DNA of 64,000 bases, from assembly GCF_052324685.1 (NCBI RefSeq), contig NC_135225.1:15000685-15064684 (forward strand), read 5' to 3'. This document shows, piece after piece, positions 14,701 to 26,383 of the stretch. Numbering within the stretch: the stretch's first letter is position 1; every line of letters starts with the position of its first letter. The notes under the pieces were generated by a model that was not told the origin of the DNA, did no database searches, and was given only the letters and a program-made list of their open reading frames with translations. The position numbers and the translations under genes are program-made. This DNA comes from Brachyhypopomus gauderio. Its lineage: Eukaryota > Chordata > Actinopteri > Gymnotiformes > Hypopomidae.

Positions 14701-17700
14701 GGTCCAGGTACGACTCGCCATCTTTTTTCGCCTCTCCCTTCTGAATCCTGTCGATCTCTGGAACGGACCAGACATGACCAATGACTGTATGCAATATGAC
14801 AAACATCCTCAAGTTTGACCAATCGCCAATACAGGTTTCTAAAAATTACATGTCTTATAAGTGTTGTATTCAAATATCTCAAGAAGAACAAACATCAAAA
14901 GAAGCTTCACAAAAGCATAAGAACATGTTTGGCAAGTTTTCCTTTCCAAATCTACTACAAGGGGTTTTTGTAAGATTTTAACTCATGTTTCAAGAACTAA
15001 CGTTTTACTGAGCTATTCTTTATCATCTATGAAGTACTTGGAAGAACACAGAGGATTTGAGCTTTGTGATTAACAAAACACTTATTTGTAGAATTTGGTA
15101 CTGCATCTCTTGAAGCACACTTTAAAGACTGCACCAATTCACTTTTCCCCTATACTATACTGCCAAAAGTATTCGCCCACCCATCTACATGATCAGAATC
15201 CGGTGTTCCAATCACTTCCGTGTCCAAAGGTGTATAAAATTAAGCACCATGGCATGCAGACTGTTTTTACAAACATTTGTGAAAGAATGGGACACTCTCA
15301 GGAGCTCACTGAATTCACACACAAAGCAAGGTCCATAGAGACACGGATGGCAGAGTCTGATGTGGATGAACTTGACTGGCCTGCAGAGTCCTGATCTGAA
15401 CCTGATAGAACACCTTTGGGATGAATTAGAGCGAAGACTGAGAGACAGGCCTTCTCTCGGTCATCAGTATGTGACCTCACAAATGCGCTTCTGGAAGAAT
15501 GGTCAAAAATCCCATAAACCAGGCTTGTGACCGGAGGGTGTAACTCAGCCCCAGAGTGATCGCTAGAAGTGTGCGTGTGTTCTCACTGCATAGATGGGTA
15601 ATTGCGGATGACTAATTTTGATTGGGTCAAAAAATAAATCACAATTTATGATATGGCCCCTCCCACATACATGAGCCCCTCCTCCAGCATGAGTACTACC
15701 ATGGTAAGATGTGCAGAAGCTCAGCCTGAAACAAACCTCCTTCCCTGCATCACATCCATTGTAGCCAAGGAATCTGGCTTCATGTGTGCTGTTGTGGGCA
15801 AATCTGGAGGATTAACACTTGATCACTGGCAGCAATAGTGATCAGCGTAAATGCTGAAAATGGGAAACATCGTGCCACTGAAATTGTACTGACAGAGCTG
15901 TACTGATTGCGTTAATAAAAAGTTTAAAAATGTATAGAGTGCTTGTAATTGCACTTCATTATACAATATTAAGATCTGAGAAAAGGAGAAAATAAATTGA
16001 GGCAGCAATCTTTGAAAACCAAAATGTGCCCGTTTCAAAACATTTGGGCCATGACTGTACACCTAATATTTAATAAAGATTATATACTGTTTGTGTACAT
16101 GCGTTTTCAGCTTCAGCAAACACATTTTATTTTTAGACATTAAAAAACTGACTCGTTTTATTTTGCATTTGAATGCTGTAACATGGTCCTTGTTAATTAT
16201 TTTAGTGACAACTACAGAAATTCTGAACATGTAAATCAAATAAACACATTGATTTCAAAACTTAATGTAAAAATGATGGTATCGGATTGATATCAGAAAT
16301 TGACTGATATGCAAAGTATATGCATCATATTGGAAGTGAAGTGTGGATCGGAGCATCTCTAGTTGAGACGCACCCAATTTAGACTGTTGAGAATATCTTG
16401 AATGGAAACAGTGTCACCATTTAAAAGACAATACTGCATTATAATTACGAATAATTTAAATCTCAAGTATTACACTTCGTAGTATAATATGAAGATCAGC
16501 ACTGCCATGTTGTAAGCAAGCATTCATTTTGTCTGCATAAGCGTAGAATACAACATTTGAGTGGCAATGTTGGTTACAAACAAAGAAGGCCTCATTAATT
16601 TAATATAGGCCTACAGGTCTCCACAAGTAGACAGTTGGGAAAATGTACTGATTCACCTAAAGGTTTATATATCCATAATTTTGGTTCTATGTGAGAGCCT
16701 CTAATACAGAAGAAAATGTAAACATTTTGATTTTGGGGATTTAAAGTGCGTAAATGTACACTGGTGATGTAGAATCCGTCATGCTCTGTATGTTCTGAAG
16801 TATTGAAGAGCTCCAAGGCCTCTCCATAGTGCCACACCCTTATCCAAGACATTGGCTACTATACATCAAGAGCATGCAACATATTTTTGCAAAAACAAAA
16901 CGCTGCTGCACATCTTACAGAAAGACCAGAAAGTTAATTGCCTATTGCTTCATTACTAATAGGCCTAAATATATTTTAGCTTCCAAGAGGATAGCTAAGC
17001 AAACCACGCTAGTCAAGAGGCTAAAGGGTGCAGAGGAAAATACTACAGTACTTATATGCTCCAATACTCCGTATATTGTAATATTTAATGTACTTTCTCT
17101 TATGCACAACTGTTTATTTATACTCAAACGTAACTGCGTCCTTTGTAGCCGTGGTCACAACTTCTGGTTTAGCATTCTACACAAACAACTCGACAACCTT
17201 CCAAAGTAAGCTTTTTCTTTTCAGTGATGTCCAAAAGTATATGCAATCAAAATATCCAGTAACAAAATCCACAACTGCTTCGGTTTTGCCAAACGTGCTT
17301 TGTCCAAAGTTCATCAATCACGGCAACTGAGGTGTTTATGTTTTGAACTCCGAGTAATCTATTGGTTAGAACACCCGTCTATCACATCCAAGGCGTCAGC
17401 TTGTCACTGTTGAAATTACTGGATAGCCAGCCCCCCCCACCTCGCCAAGTAGAGGTATGAAAAGCTGTCATTCAAAGCCACCAGCACTCAACGGTCCAAT
17501 ACAAATGACGAATGTAGCTTTGCAATTAGAGAACAAATTACGTAAAACACTGCGTGGTCACCAGGGTGGGGAAATTATTCCAATCGGGTAGTGACAGGAC
17601 TGCACATGCACGTAATTAGGCATAATTTCCAATACATCTAACTAGTTAAATATGTAGCCATATTGACAGCAAAGTGTGATACTGCACTGTAAAAAATCTG

Positions 17701-20700
17701 TGTTTGCTTATGTTCTGTGAATATAAAAATTTATGTGGGCAAAGCATGAAACATAAAAATAGTTACTCCAAAAACAAAAAACGAGTTGTGCCATCAGCTG
17801 CTGCATTTTTACCATTCAACTTAATATTTTGTGTTCAGTGAATGAGCATTATGGTTCTCAGTCAACATGTCAAGTCCAAAGTAAAAAACTGGGTTGGGCG
17901 AGCAATAGTGGTAGTGGTGAAACTAATGGGCATGCACCAGAGAAGATTTTCTTGGTGCCTTCTGCACCAAAACTAAAATGAAGACCCAGCATTTCACCAT
18001 TTATCTAGAGGCCTTCAAACGTTCACTGAGTGAAGTTAATGTGGATCTTTACTAAGCTAACAACTAACTTGGTGGTGTTTATTGAGTTTGAATTTTGAAC
18101 TAGGTCGTATTTCAACATATTTTCCAAACGTATAGTTATCAAAATTAGAGCTAAGCCAACAAGTTGTTTTTCAGTGTTAACTTTGCTGAGTTTAGTAATG
18201 TTAGTGTTAATACTGTTGTGGTTGGCAAGGACAAGCTACCGATTAACGGTTACGCGTTAACTGTCCGTTTGGAATTTAACTACCTACCGTCGGCAAACTG
18301 TTAGCATGCGGACTAACGTTAGCTACCTAGCTAGCTAGATCTGCGTAGTAATTAAGCTTTTGCTGAAGCCCAATCGATTTCTAATTAAGTAATTTTTTAG
18401 ATACTCTGCTGTCAGTTCTCCCGTTTCCCTGGATGTGTGTCGTATGCGTGTTAGTGTCCCCCCTCCCTTAGAACCAGTGTGTTTCTGCTGTTAGCGTATT
18501 GCTAATAAATTAGCATTGAGCTAACGTTGGTGTCATGGCTCATTCTTGTCCTCCTGACTCTACGACGTTTTAATTTTTATTACATTTATAAAGCAGCTCT
18601 CATATGCCTGTTTGGTAATATTTTATGTTTACTTTTTTACATGCAAATAAAATGCACAATTACTTAATTATATCCTTTATATTTTGAATTTACTTCATAA
18701 AGCATAAAATGTATAGTTCAGGCAACTTGGATACTAATGAATAATTACCTGAACTTAACATTTGTAGCTGGAACATAAAACATTTTGTTGGACTCACTAG
18801 GTGTATTTGGTTAATATATAACATTTTGTTGGCTCAACTTATTTTCTTTAATTAGACTGAATTCTGTAGTTATCAGCAGAACTTAAAATTTGCAATTTGC
18901 AGAGCTTAAATTAGACCAACTAAAAAAATTAGGTGCAACGGGTCACTAAAATTTTTTTAGTTGGTGAGACTTGAAATTTTTTAGTGTGAAGCTGAGACAA
19001 ATTAATTTTAGGTGACAAAACATGAATAAAAAATACATTTAGTGTGATGGGCTTGTGTTAACAATTTGATGACATAAGTTTTTATGTGGAAAAACAGATT
19101 TTGCCTGGTGATGGGACCACTAGAGTGGGCGCTTCTCCACAAACATGTTAAACCTTGTTAAGTCCCGATGAACAACACTTGACATTTTAAATAAACAACA
19201 GCAGTAAAGTGTTGCAACAGATTCTTGAGGTCGGGTTCTTTGCAGTTCTTTCAATAGCTAGCTAACTTCAAAAAGTTAGCAAACTAGGCAAGCTAGCTAG
19301 TAGGGGTGTCACGATTTCAATATTTAATTGAAATCGATCAAAATTATGTCACAATATCGAGCCTCGAAGTCAAAAAGAGGCTTGACAATCTCTCCCTCTA
19401 AGCTACACAAGCAACCACGCTACGCAAAGTAAAGCCTGGTTTATACTTGACGCATCGCGAGCGGCACGAGGGTCCACGTGGTGAAAATGTAATCACGGTG
19501 GCTCCACCCGTGTGCGAGGGATTTGCGCGCTGTTGAATCGCAAGGTCGTGCACCTCTCGAATTTTGTAACTTTGTGCACGCCGCACCTCAGCACAATGAA
19601 CAGCCATGTTTGCAGGGTTCATACACCTTTACAAGGTGGAATTCAAGCACTTGTACGTCACGTTCAAGGTCCATTTCAATATTTCCCAGCACGTTAAACT
19701 TAATTAAGTTAAATATTTATACATATAGGCCTACTCGAAATTATTTGCTTTATCACATTATTTAATGGTTGTTTATTTTCAAAACGCCTAATCTTAACAT
19801 CTTCATGTTCTCATGTTTTGTCCTGGAATTACAAAAGGCTTGAAAAAAAAATTTTTAATTTGATATTCAAAGCCAGTTACAGTTTAGCAGGAGATGTTAA
19901 GATAAAATAAAATATGAATCTCTGATGTAACAATGTTAATAGTTTTATAATTTATAATACAAGTTATTCAAGTTTAAAAGTCAAAAGTCTGAGATGTGCT
20001 TAATGGGTACAGCTCACAAGAATATTTTACATTTGAAATGATTCATAATGTAAATAACTTCAACTATTTAAATTTAACTTCATATTTTAAAATGTAATCA
20101 TATACTGTTTGTAGTCAAGCTAGAAATACTGATTTGTTTATACTTGAGCTTTTCTCCAATGCGCTCACACTGATGAACTCCAGTTTTTATGTTGCTGTAC
20201 ACTTTAAGCTCGTGTAAAAATACAAAATCTTTGAAAAAAATCCTGCAATCTACAAAATTTATTTCTCATCCATTTGGAAATAGATAATGTGCTAAATAGT
20301 AAAACACAAGAAATCATGTGCGATTTAATACATTGGCGTATTCAGCAATCTGATATGACTAGCATGCTAACTACGAATTGCAGCATTGTCTAAATGCTAT
20401 AAAAGTAACTTTGTTTTTAATTAACTTTAACTTTCTCTTGCATCAGATTCCAAATTATGCTAGGTTATGTTAAAATTATTAATCTTTTACATTTGTAAAA
20501 ATTGGTGATGCCCAAATTAAATGTATATTAAAATTTTCTAATTCTGAGGGGTCTCTCATGCTTTCAAAATGGCCACCAGGAAGAGGGAACATTGACAGGA
20601 TGTTTTAGAATATGCAACGCAATGACTGGCTTAAAAATGCATGGAATATAAAAAAACTACGTGTTGTTTTAGTTATCAAGCAGGATGACTTGTTTCTGTA

Positions 20701-21279
20701 TTAGCATAATGTTTGTTTAAATTCGCAAGTGTGCTTAATAGGGGTTTTTACCCTATATATACACAAGGCAGAGCCTAAGTTCTCTCTCACACATACGTAG
20801 CTATGGCTACATAGATAACTAGCTGATACAGATGTCTGCAGTGTTTGGGATGCCGATTCTGATTCAGATGCTGAAGGAGGGTTACTGAAACCAGAGTGAC
20901 AGAGACCATGAATGTTGGTACATTGTTCAAGTCTGATACAGAAAATTAAAACCCCCCAAAAAAAGAATAACCAAAAGTTATTATATATATACGAAAACAT
21001 TTCCATGTGACTCATGTAATAATGTTGGTTTTTTAAACCAAGACAAAGAAATTGTGATTACAAAATGGTGGCTGGTAAAAAGTGGCTGATAGAATTTCTC
21101 TTTTGCTAGCCACAGTGGCAGGTTGGGGAAAAAAATAATTTCCAACACTGGTGGTCGCCGATAGGTCAAAGATTAGTTATTTTCAACAAAAGACATCATG
21201 CATTTTTATAAGATTTAGTTAGAAAGAAAATAAAGGTATTTACCAACATTACGAACGCAGTTTGAAAGTGATACTGAAG

Positions 21280-21328
<49 letters not shown>

Positions 21329-21621
21329 CCCACACAAGCGCACAAGGCTAAATTCAACACCTTGCACATTCTGAATGAAATGATACTTTAAGGGGAACCT
21401 AAATAAAATCTCAAACCATTAAAATCGTTTTCATGCACTTGTGTACAGGTTTAACCCCACCACACAGCAGCAGGTCACTGGGTCGTTTAGACTGGCGTCG
21501 TGCTGCACACCAGGCCGGCTGGGTACGTGCGTGTCAAAGGGCCGAGTTCAGAGCCCAGCTCCACACCACAATAATTTGTGCACATGGCCCAAAACAGCCC
21601 AATACCCCTCACATACCCCCC

Positions 21622-21690
<69 letters not shown>

Positions 21691-21960
21691 GACGTTAGCT
21701 TAGCCGCATCAGGCCCACGCTGCCGCACCCACATCGACTAGCACGAACCACCTAGGCCCGCCGGCCCGCCACCCCGCCACCCGGCCGCCCCGCGCCTCAC
21801 CCGCCGTCAGCAGCTTCATGGCGTGCGTGAAGGAGGCGTCCAGGCTGTCCTTCTCCGCCAGCAGCTCGGGGAGGTACTTGCTCTCCGTCTCCATCTTGGC
21901 GCCGCCGTTGGCCTTCTTGCCTTTGTTGTTGTTGCGGGCGTCTTTAGCGCTGGCGTCCAT
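10998..21960 (-). CDS. khdrbs1: khdrbs1 (Sam68), STAR-family KH RNA-binding protein, 9 coding exons
   Basis: Nuclear RNA-binding signalling adaptor that regulates alternative splicing and binds SH3/SH2 proteins. Exons on the minus strand: 21801-21960, 14636-14757, 14189-14305, 12502-12648, 12224-12363, 11893-12142, 11742-11815, 11451-11509, 10998-11104. These sum to 1176 nt (391 aa), and phases agree at all eight junctions. The start ATG lies in ATCAAGATGG; the frame stays open upstream, so the 5' limit is a choice. Residues 28-60 form QUA1 ([17 protein letters not shown]). The KH domain covers about 80-182, with the GPQG loop at 103-106. Residues about 200-300 are arginine/glycine-rich ([11 protein letters not shown]) with proline runs. 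The C-terminus is tyrosine-rich ([17 protein letters not shown]) and ends REHPYGRY, the conserved nuclear localisation signal. Shorter at the N-terminus than human Sam68 (443 aa). Exon 3's donor (AAG then GTCTTT) is weak. Which teleost paralogue this is cannot be told. Confidence 0.96.
11700..11731. repeat. (CA)n microsatellite in khdrbs1 intron 7
   Basis: Short CG/CA tract about 10 bp downstream of the exon 7 donor on the minus strand. Confidence 0.9.
12924..13998 (-). mobile_element. 1.07-kb inverted-repeat element in khdrbs1 intron 3
   Basis: Both ends carry the same 21-bp inverted repeat, starting CTTTGTGTT[A/G]G and continuing AACTTCCGGT, at 12924 on the plus strand and from 13998 on the minus strand. 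A THAP-like half-domain lies inside on the minus strand, the same strand as khdrbs1. A 22-base C tract (13829-13850) is present. No convincing TSD was found. THAP plus DDE_4 (ISL2EU-type) transposons are a plausible source, but no transposase remains here. Confidence 0.75.
13089..13364 (-). pseudogene. THAP-like zinc-finger remnant
   Basis: The minus-strand frame contains [20 protein letters not shown] followed by [14 protein letters not shown]. The VCSxHF box (C-x2-H) and the GKPT...P.P...LGY tail match the second half of the THAP-type domain found in THAP-carrying transposases. The N-terminal cysteine pair and any catalytic domain are absent. The opposite-strand 126-aa frame over the same bases is a shadow. 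Confidence 0.6.
15158..15540 (+). mobile_element. Tc1/mariner relic
   Basis: The segment starts CTGCCAAAAGTATTCGCCCA, a typical fish Tc1 non-coding end. It runs into a plus-strand stretch encoding [19 protein letters not shown], the conserved C-terminal block of Tc1 transposase, where the final D/E of the DDE triad lies. A one-base frameshift (LQS/SPD) and stops show it is inactive. Most of the transposase is deleted. Confidence 0.8.
17685..18986. repeat. candidate MITE with CACT(GT)AAAAAAT ends
   Basis: The left end CACTGTAAAAAATC and the reverse complement of the right end, CACTAAAAAATTTC, are similar. Flanks TGATACTG and TGAAGCTG match at 6 of 8 positions. Contains a perfect 16-bp hairpin stem at 18915-18930/18950-18965 (ACCAACTAAAAAAATT). 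No coding. Confidence 0.4.
19434..19745 (+). repeat. GC-rich dispersed repeat, copy 1
   Basis: Begins AGCCTGGTTTATACTTGACG. It aligns by eye with the reverse complement of 63565-63840: shared CGGTGGCTCC, TTGTGCACCTCTCGA-like and TCAAGGTCCATTT-like blocks in the same order. Probably a non-autonomous DNA transposon. Confidence 0.65.
21287..21320. repeat. (CA)n microsatellite
   Basis: Pure CA tract of about 34 bp in khdrbs1 intron 1. Confidence 0.95.
21623..21688. repeat. (CA)n microsatellite close to khdrbs1 exon 1
   Basis: CA tract of about 66 bp starting roughly 110 bp inside intron 1, downstream of the exon 1 donor. Likely polymorphic in length. Confidence 0.95.
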
Positions 21961-22250
21961 CTTGATAACCACACGGTGGGGGAAGCGGCGACTAGGTCTG
22001 GGTGGAGATGTGATCCGGAGCGGTAACGGTAACGGAGCCGGTTGGTACGTTTGCGTTCTAGCTGCGTCGCCACAGTCGCGTCGGTCTGACCGCGTTAACA
22101 AAGACGCTCGCGTGCAAACGAAAACGGAAATGACGTGGTGAAAGTGAAAACGAGATTTCCGGCCTCGCAGAGAGACGCCTTCGCGTTCTGGCCGCTAGGG
22201 GGCACAGGAGGGTTATCTCGGGTTAAACGTCCGGAAACTGTTTAATCCAT
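21961..22250 (-). promoter_or_regulatory. khdrbs1 5' UTR and CpG-rich promoter region
   Basis: Immediately upstream of the khdrbs1 start codon on the minus strand. It is CpG-rich, unlike the surrounding AT-rich DNA, and has no TATA box at an obvious position, as expected of a housekeeping CpG promoter. The transcription start cannot be placed from sequence alone. Confidence 0.5.
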
Positions 22251-22889
22251 AGTTTTAGAGCTCTCAAACCATCTTCAGTATGTATAGAGTTAATTTGACA
22301 AAATCAAGGAGTTGGCAGGTGGTTTGTCTTTTCATGCTTTCAAGGATACGTAGAAAGTGTGAAGAGTATTTAACATATGTAGGGTGGGACCAAGTCAGTG
22401 TTTTGCAAGTCTCAAGTAAGTCCAAGTCTTTATACCTCAAGTCCCGAGTCTAGTCTCAAGCAAAGACACTCAAGTCAAGTCAAGTCTCGAGTCAAGACAG
22501 GCAACAGTCAAGTCAAGTCCCAAGTCTGAAACTTGGAATTTCAAGTCCTTTCGAGTCTTTTTTTTTTTTACCAATGTTGCAGGTATATTTTAAATGTAAA
22601 TAATAGACATGCTTTTTTTTTAAAATCTGTATTCTCCTCAAATCTTGATAAAACACGTGAAACTGAAAACACGAAGTATAAAAAAAAATACACCTCTTTA
22701 TTGCACAGTTCAATTTGTTAAACTTAGCTGCAAAAATATTCATACTTTAAACTACAATTTTCCAGAAATAAATATTCTGTGAAAAAGTCATAAGTAGAAC
22801 TCCATGTTCAAATAAAAAGTGCTGATATTTTCACAGTACAATACAAAGAACCATAACAGCATTTTCCCTCTCTTCTCTTATCTGGTTTC

Positions 22890-23075
22890 TTGGAGAACAT
22901 GTGTGAGTGACACAAGACAAACAAATATAAGAACTGAGCAATTAACAGGAATCTGCAACTTTAGATATTTCAGTAAACTATTCTGCATTGCATTTGCTGG
23001 CCAAAAGTCTGTATGTCATTTGTGCACGATGAATGATGTCCCCATAGCTGAAAACTCGCTCCACTTCTGTCAATA
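22890..23075 (-). pseudogene. hAT transposase C-terminal dimerisation domain remnant
   Basis: The minus-strand translation includes EVERVFSYGDIIHRAQMTYR and continues LLASKCNAE, matching the ERVFS...G.I......R.RL...... signature of the hAT C-terminal (Dimer_Tnp_hAT) domain. An in-frame stop follows immediately. The rest of the transposase is missing. Confidence 0.7.
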
Positions 23076-23207
23076 TATTTTTTTCTCGACGTAGATGTCT
23101 TCAAATACACAATCCATGCTGAGATAGAACTGGATATTATGATGGTGACAGAGAGAGGCTCTCTTCCCCGAGTTCAGATACAGAACCCAGGGTGGCCAAC
23201 TCTCACG

Positions 23208-23440
23208 CATTGAGCGTGAGACACACGCATTTGACCGTCTTCACACGCTCTCACGCCACACATCCGATTTCTCACGCCGGAAAAAAATCTAGTTTATTTA
23301 CCTCTGATCAACATCTATGATTCAATGAGTTATAGTTCGCTCTGGCACCAACCACTGGCGATCGATCGATCGCGATATAATACTTAATTTGTGTCCATTT
23401 TTCTCCCCGCCCGGTAAAAATTTACGTTCGCCAACCCCCC
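23208..23440. repeat. MITE-like insertion, CAGGGTGGCCAACTCTCACGC end
   Basis: The left end CAGGGTGGCCAACTC lies inside the hAT relic. The right side ends with a CGCCAACCCCCC motif, whose reverse complement GGGGGGTTGGCG resembles the left end. Similar CGCCAnCCCCCC motifs next to C or G tracts occur at 13860-13880 and 38540-38560. The right boundary is approximate. Confidence 0.4.
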
Positions 23441-24395
23441 ATTTGATTGGTTGTGCTGCAGCTCATGCACACACACACGTACAGAGTGTGGAAAAGCAGA
23501 GGACTGGTCTGCGTCAGAAGGACGGAAATGAAATTAATGGGGCGCACTTTATAAATATTAATATGCGTTTTAAAATTTAGATTTGGGGTAAAAAAATCAA
23601 GTCTTTGCAAGTAAACAGGTTCAAGTCCAATTCAAGTCCCAAGTTATTGGTGTAAAAGTCCAAGTCAAGTCTAAGTCTCTGAATATTTTTTCAAGTCAAG
23701 TCAAAAGTCTTAATATTAATGACTCGAGTCTGACTCGAGTCCAAGTCATGTGACTCGAGTCCCCACCTCTGGTAAAGACTGAACAGTTAGTGGCAAAACG
23801 TCATCCAGAAACTGGGATACAATTCCTGTTGGGTAAGAAGGAGCAGATACAATGGGACATCCAGGATTATTTTCCTTATGAATTTTAGATAGATGATAGA
23901 AACGGCTACAACGTGAATGATCTACAGTGATGATTATCTACAATAAGATTATTCAGCGTCTCCTGCTGAAATGGCATGATTAATAGTGGCCTGAATAGAA
24001 AACAGTGGTGATATCAGACATGTTCCGCTAACATAAGTGTCAGAAAGCTACTTCCTTCTTGTAAAGGTCTTTTCTCCTATCAAATATAAAAGCTGCACTT
24101 TTATCAGGTTTGATAACAATACATGTTTTACTTTTGTTGTATATAGGCCTACTGTCTTCTGAAAATAACTCAACACACAGCCATTAATGTCCAAATAGCT
24201 GGCAACAGAAGTGAGTGCTTACAGTGGACATGTCCAGAATGTGTCCAAAAGTGTGTCTACCTCACAGTGGACATGTCCAGAATGTGCCCAGTTGTGTAGT
24301 TGTCCCTCCCTGGTGTCGTGTGACTCGTAATTACAAGGTTGTAGATTGGTCACATTTATCTAATGCTTATATGAGACTCATTTACAAAGTCTGAC

Positions 24396-24490
24396 CTGTT
24401 GATTAGGGGTCTGGAGCTGGTTTACATAGTGATTTCTGAAATGCTGCTTTGTGATGACACCTGTTGTGAAAAGCGCTATACAAATCAACG
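24396..24490 (+). repeat. LINE 3' tail fragment
   Basis: Ends with GTGAAAAGCGCTATACAAAT, the common 3'-terminal motif of several fish LINE and SINE families. Too short to assign further. Confidence 0.45.
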
Positions 24491-26383
24491 CTAACTGCTG
24501 TAAGCTGAGAACAGGGCACAAACCTCAGCTCGAACTCACGGAAACGTTCCCTTGTCTGTCCACAAAAAACGCATCTGATGTCACGAACGCTTACCGTGTC
24601 ATGTTGCTGAACTAGACTTTTTACATATGCATTAGATTTGGTACCAACCAAACAGTATAACCAAGTAAGATTTATGAATGTAAACAATAATACATGAGTT
24701 GACCAATACTAACAATGACCCACACAAGTTGTGCCATTCAGCATGACTGGGTTAGACTTAACGGGGGCACTCAAGAGTGACTGAACTATAGTTTAATTAC
24801 TTTTAAAACTTTTATCTTCATTTAGTGAACCAAAATAACAACAAATGAATTTGGGACTTTTAAGGGAACATGTTTATTTGATCAAAATCACAGACCACAT
24901 TCCCCAGAATATTCTTACTTATCATATAGTACATGGCTGATAATCACACTGAGTAATAAAACTGATTTCCAGAAAGAGTCCAGTGCTGCTGAAGAGTTCA
25001 TTTCTCTTCATCCCCACAAGAGAAGTCTAGGTGTCCATCATCATACAGATCTACATAGAGACAGCAAAGCTTGCTGACTTCATCTGAAGAACCCTGGATT
25101 ACTAAGGAGTGGCTGGACTGACAGTGTATGTGCGGTCACAGATAATATCAGTGGTGTCCAAGTTGTGCTTGATGACATCACTGTGGGCCGTCCTTACACC
25201 AGGCAGACGTGCATGCCAAACTAGTCTGCTGGTATGTGATTAAGGTGACCTTTTGACCTTCTTCCTACTCCAGCCACCGACATTGTTCTAGAAACTACAA
25301 GTCTTGGTGTTGACGAGCTCTCAAAGCCTTGAGAATCCAGCACTTTGGCATCAATTTTTTTCCCCTACAGTGAAGACATTAAAACGATTAACTAGAGGGT
25401 CTAGTCTCCTTCTCTAACTGATCAGCCACTTGGTCAGACTCAGCAGATAAAGTTAAATTTGAACAAATCACTGTTAATGCACAAGCTATACAACCTGAGA
25501 CGAAACAAGAGATTTAAATCATCAGATTAACTGTGAAGGTCCCCTGATCATGTGGAGTTCAAAAACAGGTCCAAAAACTAGGGAGAAAGTTTTGGAATGA
25601 TCTAAAATCTGACACCCTAAAATGTATAGGAGTTGGAGAGGACTTCAGAGATTTTACATTATTTGTAAGGAAGAGAGCATACAAACTCTTCTTCTCATTA
25701 CTTGGATGGCCTCCTTTGTAGACCTTCGCCTCTCCAGACGCTTGGCATGAAGACGAACGCAAACCGCTGTTGCCCAAACTGGACATCCAGGGCTGAGAAG
25801 GGCCAGGGTAAATACCTCAGTCTCCTGCCCAGAGCTACTAAAAGATAGAGGCCATGGTAACAGGAAAGGGGGGAAACCCCCAGCATGGTGTGACGACCAG
25901 GGCTCATGTAGCACAATGCCCCCTGCTGCCCCTGCTCTCTCACTGCTGGTGGAAATGGAGCACAAGCTTCATTTGATGACTCATCACAATATGGACAGAA
26001 GACAGAACACTCTTATCTTCAAAGGGGTGGCTTTGGCCTTGAAGGTGTTCCCTTTCCTCATTAAACCCACAATGATAGCTCATATCTTCAAAACAGTTCC
26101 ATCACTGCAACATACACCGACTACATTTTATTCCACAGAACTAGAGCACTAAAGCAGGAATGGACCAAATTAAGTATGATTACAGAGAACAGCAACGATG
26201 ATGCGCAGAGCACAGATCAGTGAGGGAGGAGGAAGCAGTTACATCTACTGCACATGTGGGCGGAGCAGACTGGGGAGCCTGAAATGCAGGGACCATGAAG
26301 GGGTGGGTCTCGATAATATTGGCGTGGATGGTCTCCAATCAGAGTTCAGATCTGCAGTGCAGTTGTAGGCAGTGGGTGACGTT
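24491..26383 (-). other. intergenic plus probable chp1 3' UTR
   Basis: Directly downstream of the chp1 stop codon on the minus strand. A minus-strand AATAAA is at 26127-26132, which would give a 3' UTR of about 260-280 bp. Near 25570-25740 the plus strand encodes FWNDLKSDTLKC and later FRDFTLFVRKRAYKLFFSL, resembling the C-terminus of a LINE reverse transcriptase; weak. Nothing else recognised. Confidence 0.45.

Larger units (their letters stand above)
14758..21800 (-). other. khdrbs1 intron 1 (7.0 kb), repeat-rich
   Basis: Holds a Tc1 relic (15158-15540), a MITE-like unit (17685-18986), a GC-rich dispersed repeat (19434-19745) and (CA)n tracts at 21287-21320 and 21623-21688 near exon 1. No further coding exon was recognised in it; the remainder is AT-rich. 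Confidence 0.7.
22380..23771 (-). mobile_element. hAT-type transposon relic with CAAGTC-repeat ends
   Basis: The right end read on the minus strand starts CAGAGGTGGGGACTCGAGTC; the left end carries GGGTGGGACCAAGTC. Both subterminal regions are packed with the hexamer CAAGTC / GACTTG (22395-22560 and 23600-23755), a layout known from fish hAT elements where such repeats can bind transposase. The interior holds the transposase C-terminal remnant and a second MITE-like insertion. No exact TSD was found, so the left end is approximate. Confidence 0.75.
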